Shown: positions 7,387 through 13,569 of the stretch, one piece after another | Numbering within the stretch: the first letter of the stretch is position 1 | How the letters are laid out: every line of letters starts with the position of its first letter | NCBI GenBank assembly: GCA_023435855.1 | Contig: JAEZLG010000277.1 | Span: forward strand, 1 to 15,306 | DNA from: Bacillota bacterium | GTDB taxonomy: Bacteria; Bacillota; Clostridia; Christensenellales; CAG-138 | Length of the DNA stretch: 15,306 bases | Direction of reading: 5' to 3' | Position numbers and translations under genes: made by a program | Notes under the pieces: generated by a model | Databases searched by the model: none | Told to the model about the DNA's origin: nothing | The model's input: only the letters and a program-made list of their open reading frames with translations

Positions 7387-8856
7387 TTATGCAATACTTA
7401 AATCTTCGACGTAGAGCATCCTTACGCCCTCAGGTGCAGCCGGTGCTGCTGGCGCTGCAGGAACAGGCGGGGCGACGGGTGCGGAAACAGTTTCTTCCTT
7501 AGGACCTTCCGCGGCTTTCTTGCGGTTTTCGAAGAACTTCATTGCAACCTGCGGGAAAAGTGCGTAACTTAGTACATCTTCCTCCTGCTGCATGTAGTCT
7601 TTGATCTCCTCGCGGTATTTATCGAGCTCGGGTGAGAGCAGATCGGCCGGACGGCAGGTGATGACCTCTTCGTCTCCGATAGCGAGCTTGCGAACGTCTT
7701 CATTAACCTCGCCGGGCAGTCTGCCGTATTCGCCCTTCAACACAGCCTTAGATTCCTTTGTAAAGCTCTTGTAGCGGCCGGCTAACACATTGAGCACCGC
7801 CTGCGAACCAACGATTTGGCTGGTAGGTGTTACAAGCGGCGGATAACCGAAGTCTTTACGGACCTGCGGTATCTCAGAAAGCACCTCGTAGTACTTATCT
7901 TCGGCGTTTGCCTGCTTTAGCTGCGAGATGAGGTTCGACAGCATGCCGCCGGGAACTTGATACATAAGGGTATTGGTATCGACGTTGAGAACTTTAGGAT
8001 CGAGGAAGCCTTCAGCCTTGAGCTTATCAGCAACCTTACGGAAGTGCTTAGCTGCCTCACTAAGCTTATTAAGATCTAAGCCCGTATCGTACTCGGTGCC
8101 CTTAAGCGTCGCCACGAGGGGCTCGGTGGCGGGCTGTGCCGTACCGTTACCGAGGGCCGAAAGAGCACAGTCTACAATATCCACACCTGCCTGCACCGCC
8201 ATAAGATATGTCATATCGCCGGTGCCGGTTGTATTGTGGGTATGCAGATGTATGGGCACATCTACTTCTGATTTAAGACGCTTCACAAGCGAATATGCGT
8301 CGTAGGGCAGCAAGAGGTTAGCCATATCCTTTATGCAGATGATATCCGCACCCATTTGTACAAGCTCTTTTGCGACCTTTACGAAATAATCTTCATTGTG
8401 AACGGGGCTTATTGTATAGCTGATCGCGGGTTCGCAGATACCGCCGTATTTTTTAGTGAACTTGATGGCAGCCTCTAGGTTTCGAGTATCGTTGAGTGCA
8501 TCGAAAATACGTATGATATCGATACCGTTTTCGATTGCCTTGCGGCAAAACTGCTCTACGACATCGTCTGCATAGTGCTTATAGCCAAGTATGTTCTGAC
8601 CGCGAAATAACATTTGAAGCTTCGTGTTGGGAAGCGCCTTCCTGAGTGTTCTGAGTCTGTCCCAAGGATCCTCATTTAGGAACCTGAGGCAGGTGTCAAA
8701 TGTGGCTCCACCCCAGCACTCCAGTGAATAATATCCGATGCTGTCGAGTATTTCACAAGCGGGAAGCATATCTTCGGTGCGCATGCGTGTCGCAGCCTGC
8801 GACTGGTGCGCGTCGCGCAATATCGTATCTGTAATCAATAGTTTTTTGCCTGCCAT
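7387..8856 (-). CDS. oadA: Oxaloacetate decarboxylase/pyruvate carboxylase-type carboxyltransferase (alpha subunit without biotin domain)
   Basis: This 489-residue HMGL-like carboxyltransferase moves a carboxyl group between oxaloacetate/pyruvate and biotin. The barrel opens with ITDTILRDAHQS (Asp15 as metal ligand). The active-site Lys is 176 in CIKDMAN, and the metal-binding HLHTHNTTG has His205 and His207. ECWGGATFD at 46-54 and the PGGMLSNL segment at 302-309 are family blocks. The C-terminus (about 455-476) is a Pro/Ala-rich linker like those that lead into a biotin domain, but here it ends in 13 further residues without one. The biotin carrier is the separate gene upstream. The ATG has AAGGAGG seven bases upstream. 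It is probably the alpha subunit of a membrane oxaloacetate decarboxylase; a soluble transcarboxylase 5S-like role is the alternative. Confidence 0.88.
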   Translation of the reverse strand: MAGKKLLITDTILRDAHQSQAATRMRTEDMLPACEILDSIGYYSLECWGGATFDTCLRFLNEDPWDRLRTLRKALPNTKLQMLFRGQNILGYKHYADDVVEQFCRKAIENGIDIIRIFDALNDTRNLEAAIKFTKKYGGICEPAISYTISPVHNEDYFVKVAKELVQMGADIICIKDMANLLLPYDAYSLVKRLKSEVDVPIHLHTHNTTGTGDMTYLMAVQAGVDIVDCALSALGNGTAQPATEPLVATLKGTEYDTGLDLNKLSEAAKHFRKVADKLKAEGFLDPKVLNVDTNTLMYQVPGGMLSNLISQLKQANAEDKYYEVLSEIPQVRKDFGYPPLVTPTSQIVGSQAVLNVLAGRYKSFTKESKAVLKGEYGRLPGEVNEDVRKLAIGDEEVITCRPADLLSPELDKYREEIKDYMQQEEDVLSYALFPQVAMKFFENRKKAAEGPKEETVSAPVAPPVPAAPAAPAAPEGVRMLYVEDLSIA

Positions 8857-8883
8857 TTTCTAACCTCCTTATTCCCTATTTTT

Positions 8884-8900
8884 GCGCTCATGAAGAGCGC
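8884..8900 (-). other. Intercistronic hairpin between biotin carrier and oadA
   Basis: GCGCTC and GAGCGC pair as a perfect 6-bp stem around a 5-base loop, between the biotin carrier stop and the oadA ribosome binding site. In minus-strand RNA it is followed by A's, not U's, so it is unlikely to be a terminator. It may influence mRNA processing or the ratio of the two subunits. Confidence 0.4.
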
Positions 8901-8912
8901 TTATAAAGCCGT

Positions 8913-9287
8913 TTAACCGATCAGGCAGAGCACGTCGCCGGACTTCACAGTAGAGCCCTTGGAAACATTGAGAACAATGATGGTGCCGTCACGATCGGCG
9001 AGAACTTCATTTTCCATTTTCATTGCTTCGAGGACCAGGATAACTTGTCCCTTCTTTACCTGGGAGCCTGCATTGGTCTTTACATCCACGATAGTCCCGG
9101 GCATGGGAGCAACGACGGGATTGCCCTTTGCATTTGTACTGGACGCAACGGGAGCTGCAGGAGCGGGAGCGGCTACCGGAGCCTTTACGGGGGCGGCGGG
9201 AGCGGCGGGTGCTGCGGAAGAACCGGAAATTTCTTCTACCTCGACTTCATAAGAAGAACCATTTACATTGACGATAAATTTGCGCAT
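8913..9287 (-). CDS. Biotin carboxyl carrier protein of the oxaloacetate decarboxylase type
   Basis: This 124-residue carrier has three parts: a short beta-rich head (MRKFIVNVNGSSYEVEVEEI), a Pro/Ala linker at about 24-50, and a biotinyl/lipoyl domain at about 56-124. The biotinylated Lys is 90 in EAMKMENE. GNPVVAPMPGTIVDV and a closing GDVLCLIG are typical of gamma/biotin subunits of decarboxylases and of the transcarboxylase 1.3S subunit. It carries CO2 between the active sites of the complex and needs a biotin ligase (BirA), not present in this window. The ATG has AAGGAGG seven bases upstream and lies 21 bases after the oadG-like gene; oadA follows after 56 bases. Confidence 0.9.
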   Translation of the reverse strand: MRKFIVNVNGSSYEVEVEEISGSSAAPAAPAAPVKAPVAAPAPAAPVASSTNAKGNPVVAPMPGTIVDVKTNAGSQVKKGQVILVLEAMKMENEVLADRDGTIIVLNVSKGSTVKSGDVLCLIG

Positions 9288-9308
9288 GAGAGTACCTCCT
9301 TCATCAAA

Positions 9309-9812
9309 TTAAGATATTTTTTTAATGCTGTGTATGCGTAATCCGTCTATATCCTTGTTCATGGCGGTGGCGATTGCCGCTGAAATTGCGGCGACCGTTT
9401 GCTGCCTGTTTGTCGGCGCAACGCCGATACGCCGAATGGAACGGATGCGAAGCGCGGATACATCCGCACCCATATACGTCGCCATCGCCGCGCTCATGGC
9501 CGCCACCATGGGCTGCCGTAAGGATACGCGCGAAAGCGGCTTTACGGAACGGATGCGAAGACCCGCAACTTCCGGACCCATATACGACGCAATTGCCGCA
9601 GCAATCGCTGCGTCGAATTTACCGCGGTCCGAAATATCCGGAGCGTCGAACACTTGCGCAGGCGTCGATATGCCGGTCTCTTCCGGCCGGCTTTCCGTGT
9701 CAATTTCGTTATTATCCGCAATGATTTTAGTTTTGCCTTTGCGGCCGAGCATAAAACCAATGATAAACGCTACTACGATAAACGCGATAGCCAGCCCAAT
9801 GTCAATTGTCAA
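9309..9812 (-). CDS. OadG-like membrane subunit with triplicated C-terminal motif
   Basis: This 167-residue protein has one N-terminal membrane helix (about 5-23) followed by GRKGKTK, then an acidic, low-complexity linker. That is the plan of the sodium-pump decarboxylase gamma subunit, which helps assemble the complex on the membrane. The tail holds three copies of an AAIxAAIAxxMGxxxxGLRIRSI-like unit at about 66-93, 102-129 and 139-166. Related proteins are usually recalled with a single copy. The start is TTG, with GGGAGG ten bases upstream (9823-9828); no in-frame ATG is near. It is the first gene of the biotin-enzyme cluster. Assignment rests on topology, tail motif and context; overall similarity in this family is low. 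Confidence 0.72.
   Translation of the reverse strand: MTIDIGLAIAFIVVAFIIGFMLGRKGKTKIIADNNEIDTESRPEETGISTPAQVFDAPDISDRGKFDAAIAAAIASYMGPEVAGLRIRSVKPLSRVSLRQPMVAAMSAAMATYMGADVSALRIRSIRRIGVAPTNRQQTVAAISAAIATAMNKDIDGLRIHSIKKIS
9315..9617 (-). repeat. Three tandem coding repeats in the OadG-like gene
   Basis: Three units of 28 codons (9534-9617, 9426-9509, 9315-9398) recur with a period of 36 to 37 codons. Each encodes a small-residue helix (Ala/Ile/Met-rich) followed by LRI(R/H)S and basic residues. The DNA copies have diverged, while the protein pattern is well kept, which points to an old duplication maintained by selection. Confidence 0.8.
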
Positions 9813-9833
9813 ATTAGGAACGCCTCCCTTCTC

Positions 9834-9915
9834 ATAAGATTAGCTTATTGTTAGGCCTATAATATAAATGATATAAATAAGCGAAGATTTGAGAGAATAC
9901 TTCCCTCAAATAAGC
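9834..9915 (-). other. Structured leader with competing pairings upstream of the oadG-like gene
   Basis: In minus-strand RNA, bases 9887-9911 fold into an 11-bp hairpin (one G-U pair, 3-base loop). Two copies of GCUUAUU (9909-9915 and 9876-9882) can each pair with the single AAUAAGC at 9843-9849. That segment can instead form a 5-bp hairpin with CUUAU at 9834-9838, close to the Shine-Dalgarno sequence. These pairings exclude each other, as expected for a switch-like leader, but the region is AT-rich and chance pairing is possible. No known riboswitch class is recognised. Confidence 0.4.
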
Positions 9916-9925
9916 CCTAGTTCTT

Positions 9926-9954
9926 ATATTCGCTATATCCTTCATTTTTCCTGC
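9926..9954 (-). promoter_or_regulatory. Sigma-H-like promoter of the oad cluster
   Basis: On the minus strand GCAGGAAAA (9946-9954) and AGCGAATAT (9926-9934) are separated by 11 bases. Both fit the Bacillus subtilis sigma-H consensus (RnAGGAWWW, 11-12 bases, RnnGAATWW) at every specified position. Transcription would start near 9919, giving a leader of about 107 bases. No good sigma-A promoter was found in this gap. The match was found after looking by eye, so it needs experimental support. Confidence 0.5.
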
Positions 9955-9976
9955 TAGAATCTTTCAAAATTCTGAA

Positions 9977-10001
9977 AATAGCGCGGTCAACCCGCGCTAT
10001 T
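9977..10001 (-). terminator. Terminator-like hairpin containing the rluB stop codon
   Basis: AATAGCGCGG and CCGCGCTATT pair perfectly (10 bp) around GTTGA in minus-strand RNA. The rluB TGA is in the loop. The stem ends in UUUUC and is followed by AGAAUUUUG, so the U-tract is modest. It is placed to end the M50-to-rluB operon, probably incompletely. Confidence 0.65.
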
Positions 10002-10709
10002 GAGCGAATTTTCCAAAACTTGAATCTCCTCAGCACTCAAATAGCGCCATTGCCCGGTCTTTAAGCCGCCGAGTTCAACATTGCCCACGCGTACGCGCCT
10101 CAAAAGGAGCGTTCTATGCCCTACCGCATCCAGCATACGCCTTACCTGTCGGTTGCGCCCCTCGTGGATGGTAAGAAAAAATGCAGTGCCTCCCTCATGC
10201 CGCTGTGTCGCAGGTTTTATTCTGGCGGGTGCTGTTATACCGTCTTCCAATAAAACGCCTTTTTCCAAAGCATGCGCTTCATTGTTTGTAAGAACGCCAT
10301 CGGCTACCACATAATAGGTCTTTTCGATTTGAAACTTGGGGTGCATCAGCTTATAGGCAAGCTCTCCGTCGTTGGTCATAAAAAGAAGCCCCTCAGAGTC
10401 ACAATCGAGCCTTCCCACATGGTAAAGACGATATGGAATATCGCGAAAGTAATCCATAACGGTCCTTCGCCCCTCGGGATCGTTAGCGGTGCAAAAAACA
10501 CCTCTCGGCTTATTAAAGGCGATCACCATGCGCTCTGTAAAAAGTTTTAGCCTTTGTCCGTCGAATGTAACTTCGTCTTTCTCAGGCTCAACCTGAGCGC
10601 CCAGTACGGCTAAAACGCCGTTGATACTCACTCGCCCCTCAAGGATCAGCTCTTCACACCTGCGGCGCGACGCCACCCCCGCCTCCGCCATGAATTTCTG
10701 TAAACGCAT
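9987..10709 (-). CDS. rluB: Pseudouridine synthase, RsuA/RluB family
   Basis: This 240-residue protein isomerises a uridine in rRNA to pseudouridine. An N-terminal S4 RNA-binding domain (MRLQKFMAEAGVASRRRCEELI, about 1-50) precedes the catalytic domain. The catalytic Asp102 lies in VGRLDCDSEGLLFMTNDGEL. EKTYYVV and the C-terminal EGRNRQVRRMLDAVGH complete the signature. RluB, acting on 23S rRNA, is preferred over RsuA or RluF because it follows scpA-scpB, a standard place for rluB in Bacillota; the exact target is not readable from sequence. The start has AAAGGTGG about 10 bases upstream. The last codons and stop form part of a terminator-like hairpin. Confidence 0.9.
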   Translation of the reverse strand: MRLQKFMAEAGVASRRRCEELILEGRVSINGVLAVLGAQVEPEKDEVTFDGQRLKLFTERMVIAFNKPRGVFCTANDPEGRRTVMDYFRDIPYRLYHVGRLDCDSEGLLFMTNDGELAYKLMHPKFQIEKTYYVVADGVLTNNEAHALEKGVLLEDGITAPARIKPATQRHEGGTAFFLTIHEGRNRQVRRMLDAVGHRTLLLRRVRVGNVELGGLKTGQWRYLSAEEIQVLENSLNSAG

Positions 10710-10773
10710 GGGACCCCCACCTTTGTTTTAAATAATCTGCCAACCCCGCGCTATTATATATATCAGCTACTGA

Positions 10774-11904
10774 CTATGCCGTCCAGAGTCCGAACAGCTT
10801 ATCAAGATAGAACCCGAGATCCGCAGCATCCACATCATTTTTCGCTACGAGCTGCCATGAGCCGATGAGCTTCTCGCCCATCTCATCGTAAAGTTCCAAC
10901 ACCCCTAGCCTATCGCCTGCGTGTATGGGGGCGCGTATCCCTTCGTCGATCGCGATGCGCGTCCTTAAGGCCGGGTTACTGCCTTTTTCCACAGGTATCA
11001 TTATATCCTCGTTGATGACAAGTTCCAACACGTTTTTTTTGCCCCCAACTACACGTGCGCGAGCAATTATGTCGCCGGCAGCTACCACCCTTTTCATTTC
11101 ATAATGGTCGAAGCCGTAATTTAGGATACTCATGGCAGCATTGAACGTATCGGGGCAGTTGAGAACTACGCCTACAATCTGCATTCCTTCTCGTTGTGCA
11201 GCAAAAGAAAGGCATTTCCCTGCGGCTTTCGTATAGCCTGTCTTAATACCGTTTCCACCCTCGTATTGCCATAGCAATTTATTTTTATTTTTGAAGGTCC
11301 TTTGAAAGTTTCCGGTGGTCGTCCGGTGGTAAGTCGTCCCCACAACCGTACGAAAGTTCTCGTTTTTAAGAGCATAGGCCGAAATCAGCGCAAGGTCATA
11401 CGCAGTAGTGTAGTGGTCACCGTTTGGAAGGCCGTGCGGCGTCACAAAATTCGTGTTGTTTGCACCTATCTCCCTTGCCTTTGCATTCATGAGGTTTGCA
11501 AATCCCTCAAGGCTCCCCCCGATATGTACTGCGAGTGCAACAGCAGCATCGTTCCCCGAATTAAGCATAAGCCCATAAAGCAAATCCTCAACGCTCATCT
11601 TTTCTTCAAGTTCCAGATAAATACTGGAACCCTCCGTACCGTAAGCATCTTCTGTTATAGTGACCGTATCCGATAGTGCGCAGCATTCCAGCGCTAAAAT
11701 AGCGGTCATTACCTTTGTGGTGCTTGCCATAGGCAACTTTATATAAGCGTTTTTTTCATAGAGCACCTTGCCCGTACCCGCTTCAAGCAAGATGGCGGAA
11801 ACTGCCCCCGTTTTCGGCTCGTCTGCAAAGGCTGAAGCCGGAAACCAGGGCAGTAACATGAGTGCACATATGGCGCATAAGATTTTTTTATTAGCTGCGC
11901 GCAT
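10774..11904 (-). CDS. D-alanyl-D-alanine carboxypeptidase (DacF/PBP5-like)
   Basis: This penicillin-binding protein trims the terminal D-Ala from peptidoglycan stem peptides outside the cytoplasmic membrane. A signal peptide spans about 1-27, with a likely cut after AFA. The catalytic motifs are STTK at 61-64 (Ser61 nucleophile), SGN at 116-118 and KTG at 221-223. A beta-rich PBP5 C-terminal domain (about 270-360) and an amphipathic end (LGFYLDKLFGLW), likely a membrane anchor, follow. The 376 residues match the family. The ATG overlaps the gerW stop by one base (TGATG), with no strong ribosome binding site, implying coupling. DacF is linked to spore cortex in Bacillus, and the gerW neighbour is compatible with that, but a vegetative role is equally possible. 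Confidence 0.92.
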   Translation of the reverse strand: MRAANKKILCAICALMLLPWFPASAFADEPKTGAVSAILLEAGTGKVLYEKNAYIKLPMASTTKVMTAILALECCALSDTVTITEDAYGTEGSSIYLELEEKMSVEDLLYGLMLNSGNDAAVALAVHIGGSLEGFANLMNAKAREIGANNTNFVTPHGLPNGDHYTTAYDLALISAYALKNENFRTVVGTTYHRTTTGNFQRTFKNKNKLLWQYEGGNGIKTGYTKAAGKCLSFAAQREGMQIVGVVLNCPDTFNAAMSILNYGFDHYEMKRVVAAGDIIARARVVGGKKNVLELVINEDIMIPVEKGSNPALRTRIAIDEGIRAPIHAGDRLGVLELYDEMGEKLIGSWQLVAKNDVDAADLGFYLDKLFGLWTA

Positions 11905-12356
11905 CAGTCGCTCAGATCTTCCTCGTCGAAAAGATCATCCTTGCCTTCGGTTCTGCAGCAAGCATCGCCGATCACCTTACCTACCATGCAGATAGATTCA
12001 GGTATTATCTCAATAGCCCTGTCGATGGTAGTGTTAAACTGTGCGGGCAGAACCTTCACTTTTCCATCGGCCACAGATAGGAATGCAATAGGTGTTATGC
12101 TCATGCCGGCCACAGATGTGCCCGCAAAAGGCATTCTGGTTTCGCCGTCCAGCTCGCTTCCTGATTTTTTTACGGGCGCGCTCGATGCGCAGTATTCGCC
12201 GCCGCCTGATAGGAAACCCAGGCTTACCTTGGAAACGGGTAGTATCACCGTTTCCTTCCCCGTGATGATAGGGTTGCCGACGATAGTATTGACGTCGACC
12301 ATTTCCTTGATTTGTTCCATGGTGCTGCGCATGATGTTTTCAATGGGATGCGACAT
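11904..12356 (-). CDS. GerW/YtfJ-family sporulation protein
   Basis: This 150-residue protein begins MSHPIENIMRSTMEQIKEMVDVNTIVG, the hallmark of the YtfJ/GerW family. It continues with TVILPVSKVSLGFLSGGGEY and a SITPIAFLSV segment. In Bacillus subtilis GerW is needed for normal spore germination; its biochemical role is unknown. The tail is acidic. A start 19 codons further upstream is in frame, but the ATG at 12356 gives the family N-terminus and has GGAAGG eight bases upstream. It overlaps the end of the DUF2953 gene by 17 bases and its stop touches the carboxypeptidase start. It is the best single sign that the organism forms spores, although GerW-like proteins also occur in some non-spore-formers. 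Confidence 0.9.
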   Translation of the reverse strand: MSHPIENIMRSTMEQIKEMVDVNTIVGNPIITGKETVILPVSKVSLGFLSGGGEYCASSAPVKKSGSELDGETRMPFAGTSVAGMSITPIAFLSVADGKVKVLPAQFNTTIDRAIEIIPESICMVGKVIGDACCRTEGKDDLFDEEDLSD

Positions 12357-12945
12357 TTTGATTCCCTTCCTTGTGTTTTTTTCTATGCCCTTTGGAGCGT
12401 TTGAGTACAACATCTATAATTTGTGTGGAACGAATTGTTAATATGCCTTCCACTTTCAGCCAAAATACAGGCGTTTTAAAATCAGGCGTCACAGAAACCT
12501 CACCGTTTCTCAGATGCAAAAGCGCCATGAGCGCATTAAAAAAAATGCGCAGCACCCCGCATACAAGCACCGAATGATAGGCATCTTCTTCGATACCCAC
12601 TTTGCACCACACACGTAGCGTCTCCAAGTTGCCTCCGCGCATAACCGCACTTATAATCTTTTTCGTAAGGCCGGGTTGCTTATGCTCCGGGACTTTCTTT
12701 TGCGGCTCTATTGAAACGCGCTTATATGGCTTTCTATTCACCGAAAGCCAAAGCTCGAAATCCAATATCTGCGAGTAGTTTAAAAAACCCTTTATTCTTA
12801 GCTTAAACAGGCGGTAGAAAAATTCGAGCTCCAACGTAAAGGACGGGCGGAATGTATCGATATGCGCGCAAACACGGAGCCGCATGGGTACAAGAAGCCC
12901 AACAACAATAAAGATCAAAATATAGAGGAAAATAAAAAGAGCCAT
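12340..12945 (-). CDS. DUF2953 family membrane-anchored protein of unknown function
   Basis: This 201-residue protein has one N-terminal hydrophobic segment (about 2-20, MALFIFLYILIFIVVGLLVP). A beta-type region follows (ELEFFYRLFKLRIKG), then a basic stretch near 75-95 (RKPYKRVSIEPQKKVPEHK). The C-terminal half includes a GIEEDAYHSVLVCGVLRIF segment typical of DUF2953. No catalytic motif is visible. These genes commonly lie just before gerW/ytfJ in Clostridia, so a joint role in the spore envelope is a reasonable guess, not a demonstrated one. The ATG has GGAGG five to six bases upstream, 55 bases after scpB; the end overlaps gerW by 17 bases. Confidence 0.8.
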   Translation of the reverse strand: MALFIFLYILIFIVVGLLVPMRLRVCAHIDTFRPSFTLELEFFYRLFKLRIKGFLNYSQILDFELWLSVNRKPYKRVSIEPQKKVPEHKQPGLTKKIISAVMRGGNLETLRVWCKVGIEEDAYHSVLVCGVLRIFFNALMALLHLRNGEVSVTPDFKTPVFWLKVEGILTIRSTQIIDVVLKRSKGHRKKHKEGNQNVASH

Positions 12946-13000
12946 ATCGCCCTCCGAACGTGCGTACAGCTCTTAGTTTTGGCAAAAAATCGGAAATCTA

Positions 13001-13558
13001 TCAAGCGAGTTCAAGTTGCGGCGAAGATCCTTCTTCCTCCTCTTGTAAATAGGTCTCGTATAGGGGAAGATCCTTCACGGAAGAAATACCGAACTGCCGC
13101 AGAAAAGCGTCGGTTGTACCAAAGAGCATCGGTCTCCCCACCGCATCCTTGCGTCCGAGTTCCGATATAAGACCGAGCTTTAAAAGCTGACTAACGGAAT
13201 AATCGCAGCGCACACCGCGTACTGCTTCGATTTCCGCGCGCGTTACCGGCTGGCGGTAAGCGATTATGGATAGTGTCTCGAGCATCGCCTGCGAGAAGGT
13301 TTTGTTTTGTGCGGGTTGCAAAAGCTCCTCTACATAATCCGCGTATTTCTTGTTTGAAACAAGCTGAACAGTCTCCTCGGTGCGGTAGATTAAAATACCG
13401 CGCTCCTCGTTTTTATAAAGAGCTTCCATTGTACCAAGCAGATGAATTATCTCCATTTGCGTAACATCAAGCGCACGCTGGAGCTGCACGATGGAAACAG
13501 GCTCACCTGATACAAATAAAATACATTCGATAGCGGATATTCGCTCGTCGTAGCACAT
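13001..13558 (-). CDS. scpB: Segregation and condensation protein B
   Basis: ScpB is the winged-helix dimer that binds ScpA in the SMC condensin complex and helps organise and segregate the chromosome. The 185-residue protein shows the family start (ERISAIECILFVSGEPVSI). The central ETLSIIAYRQPVTRAEIEAVRGV block and GRKDAVGRPMLFGTTDAFLRQFG near the C-terminus also match. A GTG three codons upstream (13567) is in frame. The ATG at 13558 is preferred since AGAGG lies eight bases before it, while that site overlaps the GTG. It starts 11 bases after scpA and is followed by the DUF2953 gene after 55 bases. Confidence 0.94.
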   Translation of the reverse strand: MCYDERISAIECILFVSGEPVSIVQLQRALDVTQMEIIHLLGTMEALYKNEERGILIYRTEETVQLVSNKKYADYVEELLQPAQNKTFSQAMLETLSIIAYRQPVTRAEIEAVRGVRCDYSVSQLLKLGLISELGRKDAVGRPMLFGTTDAFLRQFGISSVKDLPLYETYLQEEEEGSSPQLELA

Positions 13559-13569
13559 TGGCAGCACCT

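Noticed and set aside
9325..9837. Plus-strand open frame of 170 codons opposite the OadG-like gene
   Set aside because: It mirrors the Ala-rich repeats of the minus-strand gene, which has a ribosome binding site, a membrane helix and operon context.
10753..10781. TATAAT before rluB as an internal promoter
   Set aside because: The -10 match is perfect, but the expected -35 position reads CGGCAT and shorter or longer spacers are no better; it is probably AT-rich spacer sequence.
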